Assembly (NCBI GenBank): GCA_011389765.1
Contig: JAABTT010000013.1
Coordinates: forward strand, 1-59,443
Length of the DNA stretch: 59,443 nucleotides
Source: Desulfohalobiaceae bacterium S24
GTDB lineage: Bacteria > Desulfobacterota > Desulfovibrionia > Desulfovibrionales > Desulfothermaceae
Reading direction: 5' to 3'
The position numbers and the translations under genes were made by a program. Positions 41,412 through 49,092 of this stretch are shown here, piece after piece. The notes under the pieces are model-generated. The model made no database searches, had not been told where the DNA came from, and saw only the letters and a list, made by a program, of their open reading frames with translations. Position 1 is the stretch's first letter; every line of letters starts with the position of its first letter.

Positions 41412-43055
41412 ATGCTGCATACACAATTAAAATCGAGGTTTGCTGCCTGGATGCTGGCCGGCCTGGTCGTTCTGGCCGGGACCCCGGCCTGGGGGGCGGT
41501 GGCAGAACAGACCGAGGACAAGGACTATGGTGCGGCGGAGGCTCGGAAAGTGGTCGAAGAGCCGGAGCATTGGATCACAGCCGACCATAGCCAGTTCGAG
41601 GAGCTGCAGCAGGAGTTTCAGACCGGGCCGGAGGTGACCACGGCCTGCCTGTCCTGTCACAATGAGGCCGGCGAACAGGTGCAGGAAACCATTCACTGGA
41701 CCTGGATCTGCCCGGCCGATCCCAAGGGGCGGATGGGCAAGGCGGGCCTCACCCTGAACAACTTCTGAGTGAACATCAAAGGCAACGAGGCTCGTTGCAC
41801 CTCCTGTCACGCCGGATACGGCTGGAAAGACGATTCCTTTGATTTTTCCGATGAAACCAAGATCGACTGCCTGGTCTGCCACGAACAGACCGGAACCTAT
41901 AAGAAATTTCCTAGCGGGGCGGGACATCCGGTCTCAGAACCCAAAAAATTCTCCGGGAAAGAGATGTTTTATCCTCCGGATTGGAACCGGGTCGCCCAGT
42001 CCGTGGGCCGTCCGCAAATCGAGAATTGCGGAATCTGCCATTTCTACGGCGGTGGCGGGGACGGGGTCAAGCACGGCGATCTGGACTCCTCCTTATTCCA
42101 TGCCAGTCGGGATCTGGATGTACACATGTCACCTGAAGGCGGGGGATTCACCTGCACCCGCTGCCATACCACCAAGGCCCACTTCATTGCCGGGCGTTGT
42201 TACAAGAAACCCGCCTTCACCGAACGTAAAAGCCTGATTGATGATGATATGGTGGAACGTATCGCCTGCGTGTCCTGCCATACCGAGACCCCGCACGAGC
42301 CGGGCTCCAAGCGCAACGATCATACGGACAAGGTGGCCTGCCAGAGCTGCCATATCCCGGAATTTGCCAGGCAGAACCCCACCAAAATGTACTGGGACTG
42401 GTCCACGGCGGGACGCATGAATGAAAACGGAAAACCCCTGGTTAAAAAAGGAGATTTGGGCAAGGCGGTCTACCACGGAAAGAAAGGGAGCTTCCGCTGG
42501 GAAAATAATGTGGTTCCGGAATATTTCTGGTTCAACGGAACCATGGAATACAAGCTGTTAACCGATACGGTCGATCCCTCCGAATCCGTCAAATTGAACA
42601 AAATCATGGGCTCCAGAGACGATCCCCGTTCCAGGATTTATCCCTTTAAAGTCCATCGAGGCCTGATGCCTTATGACCTCGAGAACAAGACCATGCTCTC
42701 CCCGAAGCTTTTCGGCAAGGAAAAAGAAGCCTACTGGAAGTCCTATGATTGGAATATGGCTTTGGAAGCCGGAATGGAGGCCCACGGACTGGATTTCAGC
42801 GGCGAGTATACGTTCGTCGAGACCGAGTATCATTTCCCCTCCACGCATATGGTGGCTCCGGGGGAAGACGCGCTTCAATGCCTGGACTGCCATGCGGATC
42901 AAGGCAGATTGGCCAAACTGACCGGATTTTATCTCCCGGGCCGGGATAAAAACAAAGTGTTGGATGCCATCGGCTGGCTGGCGGTGTTCGGTTCTTTAGC
43001 CGGTGTAGCAGTGCATGGCCTCATGCGGAAAGTGCTGGCCAAAAAACGAGGGTAA
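41412..43055 (+). CDS. Octaheme tetrathionate reductase-family cytochrome c, probable selenoprotein
   Basis: 547 residues if the in-frame TGA at 41766-41768 is read as selenocysteine (residue 119). Signal peptide about 1-30. Eight CxxCH motifs: one before the TGA (CLSCH) and seven after it (CTSCH, CLVCH, CGICH, CTRCH, CVSCH, CQSCH, CLDCH), the full octaheme set. A C-terminal helix (IGWLAVFGSLAGVAVHGL) anchors it. The family usually has NNFC where this gene has NNF-TGA, so Sec replaces a conserved Cys close to the second heme, the catalytic region in the Shewanella enzyme. A hairpin 13 bases after the TGA fits a bacterial SECIS. Without recoding it would be split at 41768/41769. Expected role: reduction or oxidation of a sulfur or nitrogen oxyanion in the periplasm. 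Confidence 0.85.
41766..41798 (+). promoter_or_regulatory. bSECIS-like element of the octaheme cytochrome
   Basis: After TGA and 13 bases comes the perfect stem GCAACGA / TCGTTGC with loop GGC (41782-41798). If the top pair opens the loop reads AGGCT. The apical G bases are 21-22 bases after the TGA, inside the range known for bacterial SECIS elements. The loop resembles AGGTCT of E. coli fdhF. Confidence 0.75.
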
Positions 43056-43072
43056 TCCTGGAGGGAATTTGA

Positions 43073-43705
43073 ATGGAAAAGAACGAGTGTATTTATCTGT
43101 ATACCCGGTTTGAACGTTTCTGGCACTGGGCCCAGGCCCTGCTGGTCCTGATCCTGATACTCACAGGCCTGGAAATCCATGGCACCTACAGCCTGCTTGG
43201 ATTTGAAACCGCCTTCAGTGTGCACAACTTCTGTGCCTGGACCTGGCTGGTGCTCTATGTGTTTATCCTGTTCTGGATGGCGATCACGGAAGAATGGAAG
43301 CAGTATATTCCGACATTCCAAAAACTCTTTGCCGTGATGTGGTACTATGTGTACGGAATTTTCAAGGGTGACCCGCATCCCGTTCCCAAGACCGCTCGGG
43401 TCAAACATAACCCCTTGCAGCGGCTGACCTATCTGGGCATTGTCTCCTTTCTGGTCCCCTTTCAGCTGATCACCGGGTATCTGTATTATTACTACAACGC
43501 CTGGCCGCAGCTCGGCTGGGACTGGGCCTTGAGGCCCGTGGCCCTGCTGCACACCGCCGGCGGTTTTGCCATGCTCGTGTTTTTGATAGTCCATGTCTAT
43601 ATGACCACTACCGGACACAGCCTGAGCGCGCACATCAAATCCATGTTCACCGGCTGGGAGGAAGTGGAGGACACTGCCGGGCACGAATGGGAGGTCAAAA
43701 GCTGA
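43073..43705 (+). CDS. Diheme cytochrome b561-type membrane subunit
   Basis: 210 residues with four or five helices and the hydrogenase/thiosulfate-reductase cytochrome b pattern: YTRFERFWHWAQALL, with the first His ligand, HNFCAWTWLVLYVF, and later LLHTAGGFAMLVFLIVHVYM with paired His ligands. It exchanges electrons with the quinone pool and should be the membrane partner of the octaheme cytochrome, which ends 17 bases upstream and has its own anchor. Confidence 0.9.
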   Translation: MEKNECIYLYTRFERFWHWAQALLVLILILTGLEIHGTYSLLGFETAFSVHNFCAWTWLVLYVFILFWMAITEEWKQYIPTFQKLFAVMWYYVYGIFKGDPHPVPKTARVKHNPLQRLTYLGIVSFLVPFQLITGYLYYYYNAWPQLGWDWALRPVALLHTAGGFAMLVFLIVHVYMTTTGHSLSAHIKSMFTGWEEVEDTAGHEWEVKS

Positions 43706-43720
43706 ATCTGAGGAACCGAT

Positions 43721-45112
43721 TCAGCCTTCAATGGTGTTTTTGACACTGATTCCGTATTTTTTGATCCAGTTCCAGACCGTGACCCTGGAGACCCCAAGCC
43801 GCCGGGCGGTCTGGGACTGGTTGCCCCTGGTTTCCCGCAGGATGCGGATGAGCATGGTCCTGTGCTCGCTGTCCTGCTTGTCTCTGACCTCTTTGCCCCC
43901 TTCGGAAAATCCTGCTGAACCCACGGCATCAAGGACCCTGGGCAGGAGGTGCTCGGTCTTGATGACCCCTTCCGGGCAGCTCACAAACGCGTATTCAAAC
44001 ACGCTCTTCAATTCCCGGACATTGCCCGGCCAGTGATAGGCGTTCAGGGCCTGCATGGCCTCGTTGTCGATGCCCGGGATGTTCTTGTCCGACTTGCTTT
44101 TCATTTTTGCAAAGAACATCTCGGCCAGGGCCGGGATGTCCTCCTTGCGTTCCCGGAGCGGCGGAAGATGGATGGGGATGACGTTGATGCGAAAAAACAA
44201 ATCTTCCCGGAAGGTACGCTCCCGGACCATTTCGTTGAGGTCTTTGTTGGTGGCGCTGATGATCCTGACATCCACGGGCAGAGGGCGGTTGTCCCCCACC
44301 CGTTCCACGATTTTTTCCTCTAAGACCCGCAAGAGCTTGACCTGGGTGGGCAGGGGGAGGTCCCCGATTTCGTCCAGGAAGATGGAGCCCCCGTCTGCCG
44401 CTTCGAATCTCCCTTTGCGGCTGGACGTGGCCCCGGTGAAGGCCCCCTTGACATGGCCGAAGAGTTCGCTTTCCAGGAGGGAATCGTTCAGGGCGGCGCA
44501 GTTGACCTTGATCAGCGGTTTTTTCCGCCGGGAGCTGATATCGTGGATGGCCCGGGCGGCCAGTTCCTTGCCGGTGCCGCTTTCCCCGAACAGGATCACC
44601 GGGGCCTCGGAATGGGCCGCGTTGGAAATGAGATCAAACTGGCGGCGCATGAGCGCCGAGCTTCCCACCAGCCCGTAAAAGGTATTGTCTTCGGCCAGAA
44701 CCCGTTTGTAGGATTCGATCTGTTGTTCCTTGTCCAGGAGTTCGGAGACGTCGGTCAGGGTCTCAACGGCCCCGATGACCTCCCCCAGGGAATCTTTGAG
44801 CACGGCCCCGTTTTTGAGCACCGGAAGAAAGCGGCCGCTTTTGTGTTTGATGCCGCATTCCCGGACCTGGATTTTCCCCTGGGCGAAGAGGTGGCACCAG
44901 TAGGGATGTTCGTCGTTTTGCAGCCGGGTGCACAAATCGCAGTCCAGAATCAGGCAGGAAGCCCCCAGGAGTTCTTCCCGGGAGTAGCCGGTCATTTCCC
45001 GCATGGCCTTGTTCACCGAGATGATCGTCCCAGAGGTGTCCACCAGCATGACGCCTTCCTGGATGGTGTCCACCACGGTCTTCCAGTAGCTGTTCAATTC
45101 GTTGTCAAACAT
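43721..45112 (-). CDS. Sigma-54 enhancer-binding regulator with Cys-rich PAS domain (second paralog)
   Basis: 463 residues, colinear with the protein at 19143-20546. The PAS domain has the same cysteine set (CLILDCDLC, YWC, REC). The AAA+ domain has Walker A GESGTGKE, GAFTGA as the sigma-54 contact loop and IFLDEIGDLP; the Fis helix has QTARRLGVSRVTVWNWI. It is convergent with the cytochrome b gene and divergent from the tusA-like gene. Sigma-54-like promoters at 41316 and 45367 and a palindrome at 45208 are its likely targets. Confidence 0.92.
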   Translation of the reverse strand: MFDNELNSYWKTVVDTIQEGVMLVDTSGTIISVNKAMREMTGYSREELLGASCLILDCDLCTRLQNDEHPYWCHLFAQGKIQVRECGIKHKSGRFLPVLKNGAVLKDSLGEVIGAVETLTDVSELLDKEQQIESYKRVLAEDNTFYGLVGSSALMRRQFDLISNAAHSEAPVILFGESGTGKELAARAIHDISSRRKKPLIKVNCAALNDSLLESELFGHVKGAFTGATSSRKGRFEAADGGSIFLDEIGDLPLPTQVKLLRVLEEKIVERVGDNRPLPVDVRIISATNKDLNEMVRERTFREDLFFRINVIPIHLPPLRERKEDIPALAEMFFAKMKSKSDKNIPGIDNEAMQALNAYHWPGNVRELKSVFEYAFVSCPEGVIKTEHLLPRVLDAVGSAGFSEGGKEVRDKQDSEHRTMLIRILRETRGNQSQTARRLGVSRVTVWNWIKKYGISVKNTIEG

Positions 45113-45207
45113 GGAGTTTCCCTTGAGCAGGTTGAAATTTAAAGATTGGACAATACTGAAGCAAAGGCTTTAACAGCCTGTACTGTGGGTGTTCAATTCC
45201 AATACAG

Positions 45208-45229
45208 GTGTTAAGTAAATTTTTAACAC
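45208..45229. promoter_or_regulatory. Palindromic upstream activating site candidate
   Basis: GTGTTAA-GTAAATTT-TTAACAC is a perfect 7-bp inverted repeat with an 8-base centre, in the divergent region between the regulator and the tusA-like gene and about 140 bases before the sigma-54 promoter. It could also control the regulator itself. Confidence 0.6.
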
Positions 45230-45366
45230 TTTTACCGACAGCAGGCAATCCAGAAGAATCTGCTCATGAAAAAACACGAAAAAAAGCGAGTTGACGCCGG
45301 TGCCAGGCAAAAAGTTTCTCCACTTATGTATAAACGATTTTGACGGTCTTTCCGCTCAAAATCGTT

Positions 45367-45382
45367 GGGCATAAAAAATGCA
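45367..45382 (+). promoter_or_regulatory. Sigma-54 promoter candidate of the tusA-like gene
   Basis: GGGCAT-AAAAA-ATGCA keeps the GG-N10-GC spacing with three deviations from consensus. Transcription would start near 45393, so the GTG at 45409 is favoured over earlier starts. Confidence 0.5.
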
Positions 45383-45408
45383 TGCCTTTCTTGATGAAGG
45401 GGGCTGCC

Positions 45409-45690
45409 GTGGAGGACAGCAAGAGGATTCAGATCGATTTCCGGTGTGGGATCACACCATTTTCCCTGCTCAAAGTGGTGCACACCCTGCACGGCCTGGC
45501 CGGGGGCGAGGTTCTGGAGATTCAGGGGAACGATCCCGAGATGCAGCAGGGGCTCTTCGAGGTCCTCGACCCCCAGAGCGTTGAAGTCCTGGATGTGCGT
45601 CAGGAGGAGGAGGGCTATCGCATCCGCCTGCGCAAAACCGTCGAAAAAATTAGAGAGAAAGGAGAGTTGCATGGAGAGAATGGATATTGA
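45409..45690 (+). CDS. TusA-like protein with altered Cys motif
   Basis: 93 residues from the GTG at 45409, preceded by GAAGGGGG; an ATG at 45394 would lie at the predicted transcription start. The TusA fold is suggested by IDFRCGITPFSLLKVVHTLH and GGEVLEIQGNDPEMQQGLFEV, split here at GEVLEI and QGNDPEM. The motif is CGITP instead of CPMP, keeping Cys and one Pro. It probably carries sulfur or selenium to a partner. The last bases overlap the osmC-like gene by 20. Confidence 0.75.
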   Translation: MEDSKRIQIDFRCGITPFSLLKVVHTLHGLAGGEVLEIQGNDPEMQQGLFEVLDPQSVEVLDVRQEEEGYRIRLRKTVEKIREKGELHGENGY

Positions 45691-46075
45691 ATTTCCGGGA
45701 GGCAAGCGGGTGGACGCCCAGTACAGGGGTTTTACCCACCGCACCGATCAACCCGAGGATGAAGGCGGCGGAGGCTCGGCGCCGGAACCCTACGACCTGT
45801 TCCTTGCCTCGCTGGGAACCTGTGCCGGGGTCTACGTGTTGTCCTTCTGCCGGGAACGCGGGCTGGATACTACCGGGCTGCGCCTGAGCCTGGCCGCGGA
45901 AAAGGATGAGCAGAGCAAGCTCTTTTCCAGGGTTGTGCTCACCCTCCACCTCCCGGCCGATTTTCCCCCCAAATACATCAAGGCCGTGCAGAAGGCGGCC
46001 GGGTTGTGCACCGTCAAACGCACCCTGGCCGATCCACCCGAGTTTGAGATCCGGACGGATGCCTCAAAACCTTAA
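45671..46075 (+). CDS. OsmC/YhfA-family protein
   Basis: 134 residues of the OsmC-like family: GGGGSAPEPYDLFLASLGTC with the first reactive Cys, SFCRERGLDTTGLRLSL, and KAVQKAAGLCTVKRTLADPP with the second. OsmC proteins reduce peroxides or modify thiols. AAAGGAGAG precedes the ATG. It overlaps the tusA-like gene, a pairing often seen in sulfur-related operons. Confidence 0.88.
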   Translation: MERMDIEFPGGKRVDAQYRGFTHRTDQPEDEGGGGSAPEPYDLFLASLGTCAGVYVLSFCRERGLDTTGLRLSLAAEKDEQSKLFSRVVLTLHLPADFPPKYIKAVQKAAGLCTVKRTLADPPEFEIRTDASKP

Positions 46076-46197
46076 ACAATGTGAAACCTTGAGTTGCAAA
46101 AGTGGACAAGGCATCCGCTTCTCGTCTTGACAAACAGACATTAAAGAGCTAAAAAAGATACTTTAAAAAGTACTTTTAAAATAGAGGTTGATCTTGC

Positions 46198-46491
46198 ATG
46201 CTCACCAAAATTCATGCCAACTATGCAGTCAGTATCAGCGATTTGAAGCGCAATCCTCAATCCCTTATCGACAAGGCACAGTTCAAGGTGCGGTTGCAGT
46301 AAAGGCTTGAAAGACCACATGTTGAGAGTGCCAGGATACGGGGATATACCAATCATTATAAAATAAAATTGGAGTCTGTCGGCTACCGGCTGGTCTATGA
46401 AGTCGATGGAAAAAATGTGACGATTTCTGTGATCTGCAGAAAACGAGACACCATTTATCGGATTCTCAGAAAAAAGAAGGCAAGAAAGTAG
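46198..46491 (+). pseudogene. Decayed RelBE-type toxin-antitoxin, fused by deletion
   Basis: One frame starts as a Phd/YefM-like antitoxin (ANYAVSISDLKRNPQSLIDK) and passes within a few residues into a RelE-like toxin (RLERPHVESARIRGYTNHYK, LESVGYRLVYEVDGKNVTIS) after a TAA stop at 46300-46302. The antitoxin C-terminus and the first 25 or so toxin residues are gone. TAA excludes recoding as selenocysteine. The gap 46492-46759 has no supported gene. Confidence 0.75.
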
Positions 46492-46759
46492 CCCTTATCG
46501 AAAACCTGCATGGAGCACGTCCGCCCCGTAATTCAGGGGCGCCCCCAACTGACGTTAGTGGCTTCAGGTAATAGGCCCGCATGTCCTTTGAAATCTCCCT
46601 GACACCCCAAAAAACCGGCTGGAAATAAACGGAAAAATGGCCTAAAGATAACTTATGGGTTGTTGTACATTGTCATTGTGTTGCATTCAGAACGACTGGA
46701 GGCAGTGTTTGACGATCATGTTTCATAAAATTGAGCAAAATCAAAAGATGGAGGCAGTT

Positions 46760-47056
46760 ATGCAGCGCAACCAGCATTCACAAACCAAGCATGACGACAA
46801 AGTGAAAGAAATTGTACAGGAATTTTTGAAAAAGGGATTTCGGGTAAAAGCAGACCTTGAAGGGTTTGAACGTCCTGGGCTTATACGTGGCTACTGCCCT
46901 GATATTATTGCCTTTAAAGATGGTCAAAGAAAGATTGTCGAAGTGGAAACTGAGGAAACTGTGAAAAGCGATCGTGATCTCAATCAGCAACAAGCTTTCA
47001 GAGAAGAAGCGGACAAGGATAATAAAACAACTTTTACTCGAAGAGTGGCCCGCTGA
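46760..47056 (+). CDS. Small protein of unknown function with nuclease-like motif
   Basis: 98 residues from ATG 46760, with GGAGG seven bases upstream. The part GFRVKADLEGFERPGLIRGY, CPDIIAFKDG and RKIVEVETEETV resembles the core of a PD-(D/E)xK fold (PDIIA-x-n-EVE), but the domain is very small. It might be a single-domain endonuclease-like or anti-mobile protein, or a fragment. It lies between the toxin-antitoxin remnant and a dsrE-like gene, so it may be part of a decaying mobile cargo (inference). Confidence 0.6.
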   Translation: MQRNQHSQTKHDDKVKEIVQEFLKKGFRVKADLEGFERPGLIRGYCPDIIAFKDGQRKIVEVETEETVKSDRDLNQQQAFREEADKDNKTTFTRRVAR

Positions 47057-47143
47057 TATTTTTAATAACCATCAAGAGGGATTTATACTCAATTTTGGGG
47101 GGTGTTCCCCCGGACACTCTTTCCTGAACAAGGAGGACTGCGT

Positions 47144-47503
47144 ATGGCAGGCAAGGTGTTGATCGTGATCTCCTGCGGGACCAACCAGCCGAATCGGGCG
47201 ACACGGGCGATTCACCTGGCTACAGTGGCCCACCAGCAGGGCAATGAAACCGTGATGTTTTTTCTGGATGAAGCGGTCTATCTGGTGAAAGAAGGGCTTA
47301 TCGAGCATCTGCGGGCGGCCACCGGTGATGTGGCCGACGATCTCATGACCTATCTGCAGGCCCATGAAGTGCCGCTTTTGGCCTGCACGCCCTGCGCCAA
47401 GGCCAGAAAGATCAGTGAGGACGAGTTGATTGAGGGCGCCAGGTTTGCCTCAGCCGCCGAACTCTTCCAGGAAGGCGAGGGAGCCACCGTTATCAGTCTG
47501 TAA
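47144..47503 (+). CDS. DsrE-family protein with CxxC motif
   Basis: 119 residues from ATG 47144 with AAGGAGG upstream. The DsrE/DsrF-like fold starts KVLIVISCGTNQPNRATRAI, then VMFFLDEAVYLVKEG. The conserved active site is LLACTPCAKARK (Cys81, Cys84). A paralog at 48742-49092 has TGA at the position of Cys81. Such proteins are thought to bind or transfer reactive sulfur in the cytoplasm. It has its own terminator downstream. Confidence 0.87.
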   Translation: MAGKVLIVISCGTNQPNRATRAIHLATVAHQQGNETVMFFLDEAVYLVKEGLIEHLRAATGDVADDLMTYLQAHEVPLLACTPCAKARKISEDELIEGARFASAAELFQEGEGATVISL

Positions 47504-47576
47504 ACTTTGCTTCAGCGAGGCCATACCAGCTAAGGGGGCATGCAGAAGAAGCAAAAGACCGGGGGGGTCTTCCAAT

Positions 47577-47609
47577 GGCACAGGCCCTTGTTTCGCAGGG
47601 GCCTGTGCC
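47577..47609. terminator. Hairpin between convergent dsrE-like and ilvC-like genes
   Basis: GGCACAGGCCC / GGGCCTGTGCC is a perfect 11-bp stem with an 11-base loop. It lacks a good T-run, so it may be bidirectional and partly factor dependent. Confidence 0.65.
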
Positions 47610-47634
47610 TGGGAAGAGCGAAGGTTTGAAGGCC

Positions 47635-48690
47635 CTAAATTTTTCGTCTTTTTTCCGGCCGCAGGGAGCGTACGGCCGTTCCCGCCCGCCACATTTCCGA
47701 CTCATGAATCTCTTTGAGTTCCTTGTCGAGTCGCTCCCGGTAATCCGGGGCGCTGTTGGCCTCTAAGACGATGCGGGTTTCCCCGCCCGAGGCAACGCTC
47801 TGGTAGAGTTTTTCAAAGACCGGGGCCACGGCCTCTTTAAAGGGCTTTTTCCAGTCCAGGGCGCCCCGTTGAGCCGTGGTGCTGCAGTTTCCGTACATCC
47901 AGTCCATTCCGTTTTCAGCGACCAACAGGATGAGGCTCTGGGTGAGCTCTTCCACGGTTTCATTAAAGGCCTCGCTCGGGGAGTGCCCGTGGCGGCGCAG
48001 GGTGTCGTACTGGGCCTCCATGACGCCGGCCAGGCAGCCCATGAGCACGCCTCGCTCCCCGACCAGGTCGCTGAAGACCTCTTTTTCAAAGGTGGTGGGG
48101 AACAAATAGCCCGAACCGATGACCACGCCCAGGGCCAGGGTCCGTTCTCTGGCTTTGCCGGTGGCGTCTTGAAAAACGGCAAAACTGGAATTGACGCCGG
48201 CCCCGTTGAGAAAGTTGGTTCGCAGGGTCCGGCCCGATCCTTTGGGGGCGACCAGAATGACATCCACGTTGTCCGGGGGGATGATGCCGGTTTGATCCTT
48301 ATAGGTGATGGCGAAGCCGTGGGAAAAATACAGGGCGTCTCCGGGATTCAAGCATTCTTTCAAGGCCGGCCAGGTAGCCACTTGTCCGGCATCGGAAATC
48401 AGATTCTGGATGATGGTCCCTTTCCGGGCGGCCTCTTCCGGGGGAAAGAGGGTCTTGCCGGGAACAAAACCGTCATTGACTGCCTTTTCCCAGGATTTGC
48501 CGCCTTCCCGCTGGCCGACAATAACCCGCACCCCGTTATCCCGCATGTTTAATGCCTGACCCGGGCCCTGAACCCCGTAGCCTAGAACGGCTACAGTTTC
48601 ATCCTTCAAGACGTCCAAGGATTTTTCCAAAGTGAACTCATCCGAGGTGATGACTTCTTCAAGCACTCCGCCGAAATCGATTTTTGCCAT
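47635..48690 (-). CDS. ilvC: Ketol-acid reductoisomerase
   Basis: 351 residues of the IlvC family. The N-terminal NADP-binding Rossmann domain has VAVLGYGVQGPGQALNMRDN and a QREGG loop, with Arg suggesting NADPH preference. The C-terminal knotted helical domain has the metal-binding acidic residues in FSDLVGERGVLMGCLAGVME and a SPSEAFNETVEELTQS helix. It makes dihydroxy-acids in branched-chain amino acid synthesis. No ilvB or ilvN neighbour is present; instead a dsrE-like selenoprotein gene lies 52 bases upstream on the same strand. Confidence 0.9.
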   Translation of the reverse strand: MAKIDFGGVLEEVITSDEFTLEKSLDVLKDETVAVLGYGVQGPGQALNMRDNGVRVIVGQREGGKSWEKAVNDGFVPGKTLFPPEEAARKGTIIQNLISDAGQVATWPALKECLNPGDALYFSHGFAITYKDQTGIIPPDNVDVILVAPKGSGRTLRTNFLNGAGVNSSFAVFQDATGKARERTLALGVVIGSGYLFPTTFEKEVFSDLVGERGVLMGCLAGVMEAQYDTLRRHGHSPSEAFNETVEELTQSLILLVAENGMDWMYGNCSTTAQRGALDWKKPFKEAVAPVFEKLYQSVASGGETRIVLEANSAPDYRERLDKELKEIHESEMWRAGTAVRSLRPEKRRKI

Positions 48691-48741
48691 ATCCGCCCCC
48701 CTTTTTTATTGCTTGTATTTGTGAAACTTTCCGAAAAATAT

Positions 48742-49092
48742 TTAAAAATTAAAGACCCTGGCTTCAGCGGCCAGGTCGATGATCTTTGGAGCCCCGCCCA
48801 GATACATATTGCTATGAAAAATATCCTCGCCGACCTGGCGAGACTGAGCGCAGGGGATTCAGACCCCGCAAGGGACTTCGCTGCCGACCAGGTTTGGCAG
48901 ATAGTCGCCTGGGCTGTCCCCTGTGGTTGTCCTCTGCGACAGGTCCCGGTTCTTGTCGGCCCACATGACCCCGTCATCAACGAGGAACATTTCCACATCG
49001 TGAGCTTTGTCTTTGGCAACCTTTGCAAACTGGAAACACCTGGTCGCGGCTTCATTGTCGTCTTGACTCAGGATGAATAAAAAGCTGGCCAT
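48742..49092 (-). CDS. DsrE-family protein, probable selenoprotein (UxxC)
   Basis: 116 residues from ATG 49092 (AAAGGAGG upstream) if the in-frame TGA at 48859-48861 is read as selenocysteine (residue 78). Before it: MASFLFILSQDDNEAATRCF and VEMFLVDDGVMWADK. After it: IPCAQSRQVGEDIFHSNMYL to a TAA at 48742. Aligned to the paralog at 47144, EVPCGV-U-IPC matches EVPLLACTPC, so Sec takes the place of Cys81, and the 38 residues after it align without a gap. A bSECIS-like hairpin follows. Ordinary annotation would stop at the TGA and lose the active site. DsrE-like selenoproteins have been reported in bacterial metagenomes. Confidence 0.88.
48826..48861 (-). promoter_or_regulatory. bSECIS-like element of the dsrE-like gene
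   Basis: On the minus strand, 16 bases after the TGA comes CTCGCC-AGGTC-GGCGAG (48842-48826): a perfect six-bp stem with loop AGGTC. The loop G bases are 24-25 bases after the TGA. The loop is nearly the same as the AGGTCT of E. coli fdhF and as AGGCT at 41788-41792. Confidence 0.8.

Noticed and set aside
41766-41768. Treating the TGA in the octaheme gene as a simple nonsense mutation or frameshift
   Set aside because: The frame is unbroken on both sides, the replaced residue is a family Cys, and a SECIS-like hairpin follows at the right distance. Sec recoding explains all three.
46300-46302. TAA in the RelE-like remnant as a recoded codon
   Set aside because: TAA is not used for selenocysteine, and both toxin and antitoxin parts are truncated, so decay is the better reading.
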